Below are positions 1 through 4,735 of a stretch of DNA of 15,797 nucleotides, one piece after another; positions within the stretch are counted from its first letter, which is position 1; the number at the start of each line of letters is the position of its first letter. The translations under genes were made by a program, and so were the position numbers. Below the pieces are notes generated by a model. The model ran no database searches. It saw only the letters and a list, made by a program, of their open reading frames with translations, and was not told the origin of the DNA. This DNA comes from an uncultured Phycisphaerales bacterium (GTDB taxonomy: Bacteria; Planctomycetota; Phycisphaerae; UBA1845; CAIVHJ01), in NCBI GenBank assembly GCA_903905665.1, contig CAIVHJ010000261.1, forward strand, positions 1 through 15,797. Reading direction: 5' to 3'.

Positions 1-1
1 A

Positions 2-121
2 CGCGATCTCTATGTGGTATTGGGTAAAGAGACAAGGCCTGACGCGAAATCGGATTACGCGGACGGCAGCGATTCCAGCAAAGCGTCCGTTGCGCCAGAC
101 TCCATGGGTCTCCTGGTCTGA
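2..121 (+). CDS. possible 3' end of an unidentified gene (partial)
   Basis: An open frame enters from the left edge and ends at a TGA at 119-121, giving 39 residues that begin RDLYVVLGKE and continue as a hydrophilic Ser/Asp/Lys-rich tail. The first residues recall a motif near the end of cytochrome c biogenesis CcmF proteins (DLYV.LG), but the tail lacks the membrane segment that would follow there, so I do not assign a function. It may equally be a chance open frame. No terminator is evident directly after the stop; the next structure is the hairpin at 202-234. Confidence 0.3.
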   Translation, partial: RDLYVVLGKETRPDAKSDYADGSDSSKASVAPDSMGLLV

Positions 122-201
122 ATTGTGAATTGTCAGAGAGAGAAGCAAATATGCGAAGAAGGTTATGGCGACAAGAGTGAAACATGGAAACATCGCGCGG
201 T

Positions 202-234
202 GTAATCCGGCTGACGGAGGGGCAGCCGGGTTAC
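202..234 (+). terminator. 14-bp-arm hairpin, copy 1 (terminator-like)
   Basis: Arms 202-215 and 221-234 pair with one T-G wobble and one mismatch around a GGAGG loop. No U-tract follows immediately; a run ATTTTCACTTTTG begins about 8 bases later. The same hairpin recurs at 1726-1758, twelve bases after a stop codon, which supports a role as a 3'-end structure. Which upstream gene this copy would end is unclear. Confidence 0.5.
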
Positions 235-306
235 CTGCCCGCATTTTCACTTTTGTCAGGTCGAAAGGAGGCCGGCATCGCCCCGAACACGCCGTTGACC
301 GATCGC
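202..306 (+). repeat. duplicated 105-bp intergenic module, copy 1
   Basis: This stretch aligns without gaps to 1726-1830: the hairpin, then CATTTTCAC, then AAGGA, then GAACACGCCG occur at identical offsets. Identity by eye is about three quarters overall and about 90% in the hairpin part. The two copies flank the collagen-like/OmpA lipoprotein gene in the same orientation. Origin (duplication of a gene with its 3' region, or a dispersed element) cannot be decided from this window. Confidence 0.7.
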
Positions 307-318
307 GCGTGTTTGAGC

Positions 319-374
319 AGGAGGTCATCGACATGAAGTGAGATGGAGTTGTCAGAGCAGTGATGAAGAAGTGA
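319..374 (+). promoter_or_regulatory. strong Shine-Dalgarno followed by serial mini-ORFs
   Basis: AGGAGGT at 319-325 lies seven bases before ATG-AAG-TGA (333-341). A second frame, MELSEQ-stop, occupies 343-363 and its TGA overlaps the ATG of a third, MK K-stop, at 363-374. All lie upstream of the lipoprotein start at 457. This could be an upstream-ORF type translational control element, or chance; there is no direct evidence of function. Confidence 0.25.
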
Positions 375-456
375 ATCGTTGTTCGAGTCCGTTCCGAAAT
401 GGAACACAATTTGGGTAGCGGCCAATGCCGATCTGCCCGGAAAAGAGGAGAAAGTT

Positions 457-1713
457 ATGTTAGTCAGAGGATTGAAAATCGCGTCTGTATTGCTGCTTTG
501 TGCTGCAATACCGATGTACGTAGGGTGTGCCTCATGCGGCAGCAAGGGCGCATGTGCCACAACACAAACACAAAGCCACGATGATCAACAAGCGAACATT
601 GTCGGCCCGGCCGGCGCCGAAGGTTCCACCGGATCGACAGGTGAACGCGGCACAACCGGACAAACAGGCGGCCCAGGTTACGCCGCAGCCGGTCCTCGCG
701 GTGCACAGGGTGATTCCGGTCCCATGGGTCAAAAGGGTCCAACCGGAGCAACCGGTCCCGAAGGCGGCACTGAGCGTGGAACTGCCGGCGTCACTGGTCC
801 TTCCGGTGCTCAGGGCGCACAAGGCGCCACCGGACAAACGGGCCAACAAGGCGCTAGCGCGGATGGATACGCCGGTCCGACCGGTGCTTCCGGCGTCGCA
901 GGTTCGCAAGGTCCAGCCGGACCCACGGGTGAACGAGGCCCGACGACCGTCGGTCCTTCCGGCCCCGCAGGTCGAACCGGATCGGCCGGAACGCAAGGCG
1001 AAACCGGATACACGGGTACTCAAGGTAATACTACGGCCGGTGTTGCCGGGACAACGGGCCCGACCGGAGCACAGGGACTGCAAGGTCCAGCCGGATTGGC
1101 GGGTGCACAAGGTCCAGCCGGCAGAGTGGAACGATGGATGTCGTACCGGGAGTTCTGGTTTGACTACGACCGAGCGGACATTCATCCTACCGACAGCGAG
1201 AAGGTAACCGAGATCGCGGCCTACATGAAGCAGAATCCGTCCCTCATCATCGGCATCGACGGCTCCATGGATCCCAACGGCAGCGACTCGCGCAACCAGG
1301 ATATGTGCGACCGCCGTATCAACGCCGTCCGTGACGCGCTGATGCAAGCGGGATTGTCAGATGAAAGGATCAAAATTGGCGAGTTCGGCAACATGAAGCT
1401 CAGGCGCGACCGACGAGTTGAGGTGCTGCTCCTCAGCAATGATGTTTGGCTCAGCGGCGCAGTACCGCACTTCGGCAAAGTCGTCAGTATCACCGGAAAC
1501 AAGCTGGTAATGACGGACACGCTGGGCAGGGACGAACATACCTGCACACTGACGGGCAACGCCGAAGTCCTATTGGACGGCAAGGTCTGCAAGTCGGCGG
1601 ATCTGAATAACGGAATGAGAATCCGAGTGACCACGAATAAGAATGATCTGCACTCGGCGATTCGGATCGAAGCTCTCAATCAGAATTGGGATTTCGAGAA
1701 GATCGGCGGCTAA
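457..1713 (+). CDS. collagen-like / OmpA-like lipoprotein
   Basis: The protein has 418 residues from ATG 457, chosen because AGAGGAG lies six bases upstream and it places a lipoprotein signal at the N-terminus; the frame is open further upstream but without a signal. A hydrophobic stretch ends at a lipobox-like YVGC (Cys24). After a short linker, residues 50-224 are a collagen-like Gly-X-Y tract built of 29-residue super-repeats. Residues about 232-326 match the OmpA-like peptidoglycan-binding domain: FDYDRADIHP start, IDGSMDPNG, then DRRINAV and a terminal RRVEVLL; Asp272 and Arg286/287 sit where the diaminopimelate-contacting residues are in OmpA. Residues 327-418 form a small beta-rich domain (FGKVVSITGNKLVMTD, DGKVCKSADL) of a type I recall in planctomycete proteins, near DUF5666. 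It is probably a trimeric stalk linking outer membrane and wall, which is inferred. A hairpin follows 12 bases after the stop. Confidence 0.85.
   Translation: MLVRGLKIASVLLLCAAIPMYVGCASCGSKGACATTQTQSHDDQQANIVGPAGAEGSTGSTGERGTTGQTGGPGYAAAGPRGAQGDSGPMGQKGPTGATGPEGGTERGTAGVTGPSGAQGAQGATGQTGQQGASADGYAGPTGASGVAGSQGPAGPTGERGPTTVGPSGPAGRTGSAGTQGETGYTGTQGNTTAGVAGTTGPTGAQGLQGPAGLAGAQGPAGRVERWMSYREFWFDYDRADIHPTDSEKVTEIAAYMKQNPSLIIGIDGSMDPNGSDSRNQDMCDRRINAVRDALMQAGLSDERIKIGEFGNMKLRRDRRVEVLLLSNDVWLSGAVPHFGKVVSITGNKLVMTDTLGRDEHTCTLTGNAEVLLDGKVCKSADLNNGMRIRVTTNKNDLHSAIRIEALNQNWDFEKIGG
604..1128 (+). repeat. 87-bp-period collagen-like coding repeats
   Basis: Within the lipoprotein gene, five units of exactly 29 codons (604-690, 691-777, 778-864, 865-951, 952-1038) each consist of eight Gly-X-Y triplets plus one five-residue Gly-X4 block (GYAAA, GGTER, GASAD, GPTTV, GNTTA). 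A sixth unit (1039-1128) is ten uninterrupted triplets. The units are diverged at DNA level, although short words such as GGTCCAGCCGG recur. Confidence 0.9.
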
Positions 1714-1725
1714 CAACTGGGTGGA

Positions 1726-1758
1726 GTAACCCGACTGCCGGAGGGGCAGCCGGGTTAC
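1726..1758 (+). terminator. 14-bp-arm hairpin, copy 2, after the collagen-like gene
   Basis: Arms 1726-1739 and 1745-1758 pair with a single mismatch around GGAGG, starting 12 bases after the TAA at 1711-1713. The position suggests a transcript end or 3'-stabilising structure. A weak T-run (ATTTTC) follows at about 1767. Confidence 0.6.
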
Positions 1759-1830
1759 CTGTCCACATTTTCACGCTTGCGACTTAATAAGGAAGCTCGC
1801 TTGACTCAGAACACGCCGGCAACCGATTGC
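1726..1830 (+). repeat. duplicated 105-bp intergenic module, copy 2
   Basis: Gap-free partner of 202-306. The GAACACGCCG word falls 83 bases from the hairpin start in both copies. Base changes in the stem are partly neutral to pairing (a C-G pair here is a T-G wobble in copy 1), which hints that the folded form is kept. Confidence 0.7.
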
Positions 1831-2023
1831 CCTATCGCTCCCGTGAACCGCGTTGACACCCAATGCCAGGTGGCTATTTGTGAACAGTCTCATGGTGAAT
1901 CGGAGGACGAACCCAAAGGTGAGTCCAAAGACAATTAAACCCAGGATTGGAAAGTTGGCAATACACAACGACACGGAGAAACGAGTCTTTTATTTTTGAG
2001 TCTATTCTGAAAGGGATACTAAA

Positions 2024-2179
2024 ATGCTTTCCACTATTTTAATTGTGGTCCTGATCCTGATGCTTCTGGGTTCGGTGCCCCGGTGGCCCCACAGCCGAGA
2101 CTGGGGCTATTACCCGAGCGGCGGAATTGGATTGGTCCTGCTGATCATGGTCGTCTTGCTGGTTTCAGGACGTCTATAA
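2024..2179 (+). CDS. DUF3309-type small membrane protein
   Basis: This 51-residue frame starts at ATG 2024 with GAAAGGGA about eight bases upstream. The sequence is a hydrophobic helix (STILIVVLILMLLG), then the polar signature PRWPHSRDWGYYPSGG, then a second hydrophobic helix (LVLLIMVVLLVSGRL). This matches what I recall of the DUF3309 family (about 50 residues, central WPHS.(D/G)WGY.PSGG). The family's function is unknown; members often sit with other small stress-associated membrane proteins. It lies in a different frame from a longer overlapping open frame that begins at 2083, which is why it is easily missed. The next gene starts 74 bases downstream. Confidence 0.85.
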   Translation: MLSTILIVVLILMLLGSVPRWPHSRDWGYYPSGGIGLVLLIMVVLLVSGRL

Positions 2180-2253
2180 TCGCCGATGTCGGACAAGTAA
2201 AGATAAGAAAGATTGCAAAGAGGGCCTGCAAGAGTCCTGCAAGGAGACAAACC

Positions 2254-2478
2254 ATGCGCGGCGCACCACTCATAACAACTGGAGTCATCATGGCCATCCT
2301 CGGTATGTTGGTTGGTTGGCAAAAAATCAGTGACACGATGCGCGACACGGTGGTGGATGTTGGGTTGGTTAGCGTGATGACTGACAACAAGAAGGACTTG
2401 CCGCTCTTGCTGATCCTGGGCGGTGTTGCACTGACTGGCGAGGTCGGGTTGATCGTGACTGGAGCCCGGAAGTTATGA
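2254..2478 (+). CDS. small two-helix membrane protein (DUF3185-like?)
   Basis: The protein has 74 residues from ATG 2254, preceded by AAGGAG at 2241-2246 with seven-base spacing; the frame is open further upstream to 2083, but that stretch overlaps the DUF3309-type gene and has no signal. It shows a first hydrophobic segment (PLITTGVIMAILGMLVGW), a polar middle (about residues 23-48, rich in Asp/Lys) and a second hydrophobic segment (LLLILGGVALTGEVGLIVTG). The helix-polar-helix layout resembles the DUF3185 family, but this is a weak resemblance and the function is unknown. Its TGA overlaps the ATG of the next small frame (ATGA), so translation of the two may be coupled. Confidence 0.7.
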   Translation: MRGAPLITTGVIMAILGMLVGWQKISDTMRDTVVDVGLVSVMTDNKKDLPLLLILGGVALTGEVGLIVTGARKL

Positions 2479-2621
2479 CTCAACAGCAAGAAGACGTAAA
2501 CAACCTCAACAAGAGATTGCTCACGAATCAGCGAATTAATTTTACTCGGGCGGCGTGTGTCTGTCTTATCTGCGGCTGTGGACCGATGATCAAGACCATC
2601 ACGCCTATTAGAGTCCAATGA
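2475..2621 (+). CDS. coupled small Cys-rich protein, possible lipoprotein
   Basis: This 48-residue frame overlaps the preceding gene by ATGA. The first 24 residues are polar (MTQQQEDVNNLNKRLL), followed by a short hydrophobic cysteine-rich core (ACVCLICGCGP) and a tail ending ITPIRVQ. The CGC-G segment resembles a lipobox, in which case a TTG at 2517 would be a better start and the product would be a tiny lipoprotein. I do not recognise a family. The ATGA overlap and its position in a row of tiny envelope genes are the only support; it could be spurious. Confidence 0.35.
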   Translation: MTQQQEDVNNLNKRLLTNQRINFTRAACVCLICGCGPMIKTITPIRVQ

Positions 2622-2687
2622 CGCCGTCACCACGCAAGTGTTGGTCACGGCTTTTGAACAAGATCAATTTTTTGAAAGGAAACAGAG

Positions 2688-3095
2688 ATGAAAACTGTAA
2701 TGACGACTGTAATGACGTTGGCCTTGGCTGCCGCCTTCGGCTGCCAATCCATCAGCCCTCGAGGCGGTACCGTGTCTCGGGACCAGGGATTCAGTATCGT
2801 CGTCCCGAGTTCCGCTCCGGAGGTCAAACAAGGTGAAGTCCAAACCGTCACCGTGATCCTGCAGAGGGGCGAGTCCTTCAAACGGGACGTGAAGCTGGAA
2901 ATCAAGCCGTCCAAGGGCATCAGCATCGATCCGACCAATGTGACGGTCAAGGGAAGCGACAAGCCCGAAGTGCAACTCCGGATCACCGCAGGCAAGAAAG
3001 CCGACCTCGGTGAATATCGCGTCTCAGTGAAGGGGACACCGGATACTGGTGAGCCGACCTCGGTGGAATTCACCGTGAAGGTCGTGGCTCAATAA
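2688..3095 (+). CDS. small lipoprotein with an Ig-like (NEW3/COG1470-like) domain
   Basis: The protein has 135 residues from ATG 2688, with GAAAGGA seven bases upstream. A lipoprotein signal ends at AFGC (Cys19). The rest is a single beta-sandwich-type domain: FSIVVPSSAPEVKQGEVQTV, then a kinked VILQRGESFKRDVKLEI, a loop KGISIDPTNVTVKGSDKPEV, and a final strand pair ending SVEFTVKV. The pattern of a repeated strand rhythm with a terminal T..V.V is typical of NEW3/NPCBM-associated Ig-like domains; I recall similar short lipoproteins in planctomycetes. A structural or adhesive role at the envelope is likely but unproven. It stands 66 bases after the coupled small genes and 26 bases before the lmo0937-type gene, so cotranscription is plausible. 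Confidence 0.75.
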   Translation: MKTVMTTVMTLALAAAFGCQSISPRGGTVSRDQGFSIVVPSSAPEVKQGEVQTVTVILQRGESFKRDVKLEIKPSKGISIDPTNVTVKGSDKPEVQLRITAGKKADLGEYRVSVKGTPDTGEPTSVEFTVKVVAQ

Positions 3096-3121
3096 TATTA
3101 CTTGCGAAAAGGAATGTCACA

Positions 3122-3271
3122 ATGCTCTTGACTCTCGCAGTCATCCTGATCGTGTTGTGGTTGCTCGGAATAGTCACCTCGTACACGATGTATGGATTCA
3201 TCCACCTCCTGTTGGTGGTGGCGATCGTTGTTATACTGGTCCGCGTTATCCAGGGGCGACGTGTGTTGTAG
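3122..3271 (+). CDS. lmo0937-family (DUF5670) small membrane protein
   Basis: This 49-residue frame starts at ATG 3122 with AAAAGGAA about seven bases upstream. It reads as two hydrophobic helices (LTLAVILIVLWLLG and LLLVVAIVVILVRVI) around the signature GIVTSYTMYGFIH and ends IQGRRVL. This is the hallmark of the lmo0937 family (about 50 residues, VTS(Y/H)TMGGFIH, terminal IxGRR). The function is unknown; the family is common in envelope-stress neighbourhoods of many phyla. It begins 26 bases after the preceding lipoprotein gene and ends 51 bases before the next. Confidence 0.88.
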   Translation: MLLTLAVILIVLWLLGIVTSYTMYGFIHLLLVVAIVVILVRVIQGRRVL

Positions 3272-3322
3272 CCTTTGGACTCAATTGATAACGCGAACTC
3301 ACAGATAATGAGGAGATTCTTC

Positions 3323-3745
3323 ATGTACTTTATTCGTAGATTTGATTGGCAACGAGTTCTTGGTGGGTTATTGTGTATGGGTGTCGTGGTCAGCGCTTCC
3401 GGCTGCGCCAATCTCGCCGGACGCTGGACCGGAAGCGAATTGCGGCCCGAGATGGCCCGCGAGCAGTTCAAGCTCCTCCGGCCGACCGATCAGACCGGTA
3501 AGCTTGTCAGCGCAGACCTCCGTCTGCAGCAGGACGGCAGCTACACAGCCGAGCTCAACTACGACGGGAAGGTCGAGCAGTCCCTCGGCAGTTGGAAGGT
3601 TGACGCCATGGGCTACCTTACGTTCGTTGACAAGCACGGCAGCAGCTACGGCTACGCCGTCCGACGGCCTGACGACAAGACGATCGAGTTGGTCAAGGGC
3701 ATCAAGGGCACGGATGCGACTTTGACGCTTAAGAAGCAGCCGTAG
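3323..3745 (+). CDS. small lipoprotein with a lipocalin-like beta domain
   Basis: The protein has 140 residues from ATG 3323, chosen because AGGAG lies seven bases upstream; an ATG at 3308 and a TTG at 3275 in the same frame are less well placed. A basic start and hydrophobic stretch lead to a lipobox SASGC (Cys28). The mature part begins NLAGRWTG and continues with alternating strands (SADLRLQQDGSYTAELN, LGSWKVDAMGYLTFVD, YAVRRPDDKTIELVKG), the rhythm of small lipocalin-like domains in which a G.W start and a DGSY.(A/T) strand are typical. Ligand and role are unknown. The stop codon lies inside a 7-bp GCGCAGC/GCTGCGC hairpin (3745-3773). Confidence 0.75.
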   Translation: MYFIRRFDWQRVLGGLLCMGVVVSASGCANLAGRWTGSELRPEMAREQFKLLRPTDQTGKLVSADLRLQQDGSYTAELNYDGKVEQSLGSWKVDAMGYLTFVDKHGSSYGYAVRRPDDKTIELVKGIKGTDATLTLKKQP

Positions 3746-3773
3746 CGCAGCGCTCGGCACCGGCGTGCTGCGC
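3745..3773 (+). terminator. GC-rich hairpin at the stop codon
   Basis: GCGCAGC (3745-3751) pairs perfectly with GCTGCGC (3767-3773) across a 15-base loop, beginning on the last base of the TAG stop. There is no T-run behind it, so it is at best a Rho-assisted or stabilising structure. Confidence 0.3.
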
Positions 3774-3867
3774 GGTGTGACGCGAGGATTGCCCGGGCAG
3801 GCAGGAAGAGCCGGACAGCGACCACCTCAGAAGGTAGCCCGCCGATCGTGAAAACTCCCGATTGTGG

Positions 3868-3906
3868 TTGACAAGAACATGAGATTGTCGCCGTTAACTT
3901 GTTCTT
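3868..3906 (+). promoter_or_regulatory. TTGACA box with an AAGAACA/TGTTCTT inverted repeat
   Basis: TTGACA at 3868-3873 is a consensus -35 hexamer, but no good -10 lies 16-18 bases on. Immediately overlapping it, AAGAACA (3873-3879) and TGTTCTT (3900-3906) form an inverted repeat with a 20-base gap, upstream of the DUF502 gene. It could be a regulator site; weak evidence. Confidence 0.25.
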
Positions 3907-3940
3907 ATGGAAACGGTTGAGTGAAAAGGACGAGTCGATA

Positions 3941-4528
3941 ATGAAACGCCTCAGTACGATCTTTGTTCAGGGTCTCATCGCAATGTTGCCCTTGGTGGTG
4001 ACGGTCTTTCTGCTTTTCTGGCTGTGCTCTACGGCCGAGCGGACGCTCGGCACGGGCATCAAATGGATTATGCCGAATGCGTGGTACGTTTCGGGGATGG
4101 GCGTGTTGGCCGGTCTCGCTCTCATGTTCATGCTGGGCTTGCTGATCAACATCTGGGGTATGCCGCAACTCATCCGGCTCGGCGAGAGTTTCATCGGGCG
4201 CATCCCGCTCGTGAAGACGATCTACGGCGCAGTCCGCGACCTGCTCGGTTTTTTCGCCAAGTCCGGCGCACTCGGTGTGACGAGCAAGGTCGTCATGGTT
4301 TCGCTCGGAGAAACCGGTATACGCGTGGTCGGCTTGCTGACACGGGAGCAGTTCGACGATCTGCCGCCCGGTCTGGGCGGTGAGGGAGATGTCGCAGTGT
4401 ACGTGCCGTACAGCTATCAGATCGGCGGGTTCACGCTCATCGTGCCGCGTGAACGGGTGCAGCCGCTCGACATGCGCTTGGAGGACGCCATGCGCTTCAT
4501 CATGACTGCGGGTATTCGGGGGACATAA
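3941..4528 (+). CDS. DUF502 family membrane protein
   Basis: The protein has 195 residues from ATG 3941; AAAGGA lies about ten bases upstream, and the open frame begins at a TTG at 3899 without a better signal. Two membrane segments are clear: residues about 11-28 (LIAMLPLVVTVFLLFWLC) and about 53-74 (GMGVLAGLALMFMLGLLINIWG). Then comes the DUF502 core IPLVKTIYGAVRDLLGFF, followed by a soluble C-terminal domain with PPGLGGEGDVAVYVP and GGFTLIVPRERVQPLDM and the closing helix EDAMRFIMTAG. Length and motifs agree with the family, which is widespread and of unknown function (plant relatives are COV1-like proteins). A terminator-like hairpin follows at 4547-4575. Confidence 0.9.
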   Translation: MKRLSTIFVQGLIAMLPLVVTVFLLFWLCSTAERTLGTGIKWIMPNAWYVSGMGVLAGLALMFMLGLLINIWGMPQLIRLGESFIGRIPLVKTIYGAVRDLLGFFAKSGALGVTSKVVMVSLGETGIRVVGLLTREQFDDLPPGLGGEGDVAVYVPYSYQIGGFTLIVPRERVQPLDMRLEDAMRFIMTAGIRGT

Positions 4529-4546
4529 TACTTAACTCTTTGTCAG

Positions 4547-4584
4547 AGGTGTAATCCCGGTCTCCGGTTGCACCTGTATCTTTT
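4547..4584 (+). terminator. Rho-independent-type terminator after the DUF502 gene
   Basis: AGGTGTAA (4547-4554) pairs with TTGCACCT (4568-4575), with an inner CCGG/CCGG stem (4557-4560 with 4564-4567) around TCT. GTATCTTTT follows at 4576-4584. It lies about 20 bases after the TAA. Confidence 0.5.
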
Positions 4585-4626
4585 CGAGCCTACCTCTGGG
4601 AATCGATGGTTATGAGAATGCCGATC

Positions 4627-4655
4627 TTGTGACGGCAGCCGTTTGGGCTTATCCT
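4627..4655 (+). promoter_or_regulatory. possible sigma-70-like promoter for the sugar genes
   Basis: TTGTGA (4627-4632) and TATCCT (4650-4655) are separated by 17 bases, each matching four of six consensus positions. They lie between the DUF502 terminator and the glycosyltransferase start, about 80 bases from the ATG. Confidence 0.3.
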
Positions 4656-4735
4656 TAAAGTATCCCGTCGGGTTTGTGTGGTGAAATTCCTTTGCCAATA
4701 CCGGTCTGGGCGATGTAAGAAAAGAGATGTTTGTC

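Larger units (their letters stand above)
122..456 (+). other. long leader region before the collagen-like gene
   Basis: This 335-base gap has no convincing full-length gene. It contains a strong hairpin at 202-234, the first copy of a duplicated module (202-306), and then three back-to-back mini reading frames: ATG-AAG-TGA at 333-341, a six-codon frame at 343-363, and ATG-AAG-AAG-TGA at 363-374. The first is preceded by a perfect AGGAGGT at 319-325 with 7-base spacing. The opposite-strand frame across 231-560 has no supporting features. I found no clear sigma-70 promoter here. Confidence 0.5.
1714..2023 (+). other. intergenic region after the collagen-like gene
   Basis: This 310-base gap holds the second hairpin and duplicated module (1726-1830). 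After about 1831 there is A+T-richer sequence leading into the small DUF3309-type gene, with no convincing promoter. A minus-strand 67-codon frame (1771-1974) crosses the hairpin, lacks a visible ribosome-binding site and is not credited as a gene. Confidence 0.5.

Noticed and set aside
604..1128. CRISPR-like periodic repeats
   Set aside because: The 87-base period is coding (29 residues) with no identical repeat units and no unique spacers.
532..1347. 271-codon minus-strand frame (and other long frames) across the collagen-like gene
   Set aside because: Gly-X-Y codon bias keeps several other frames open; the product is low-complexity, has no start signal, and the plus-strand frame has a clear domain structure.
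1771..1974. 67-codon minus-strand frame with a hydrophobic start
   Set aside because: It overlaps the duplicated module, has no visible ribosome-binding site and shows no family features.
2083..2253. Upstream extension of the two-helix protein gene
   Set aside because: It overlaps the well-supported DUF3309-type gene in another frame, and the start at 2254 has an ideal AAGGAG.
2618..2836. 72-codon plus-strand frame
   Set aside because: It overlaps the start of the Ig-like lipoprotein gene in another frame, with no signal or family.
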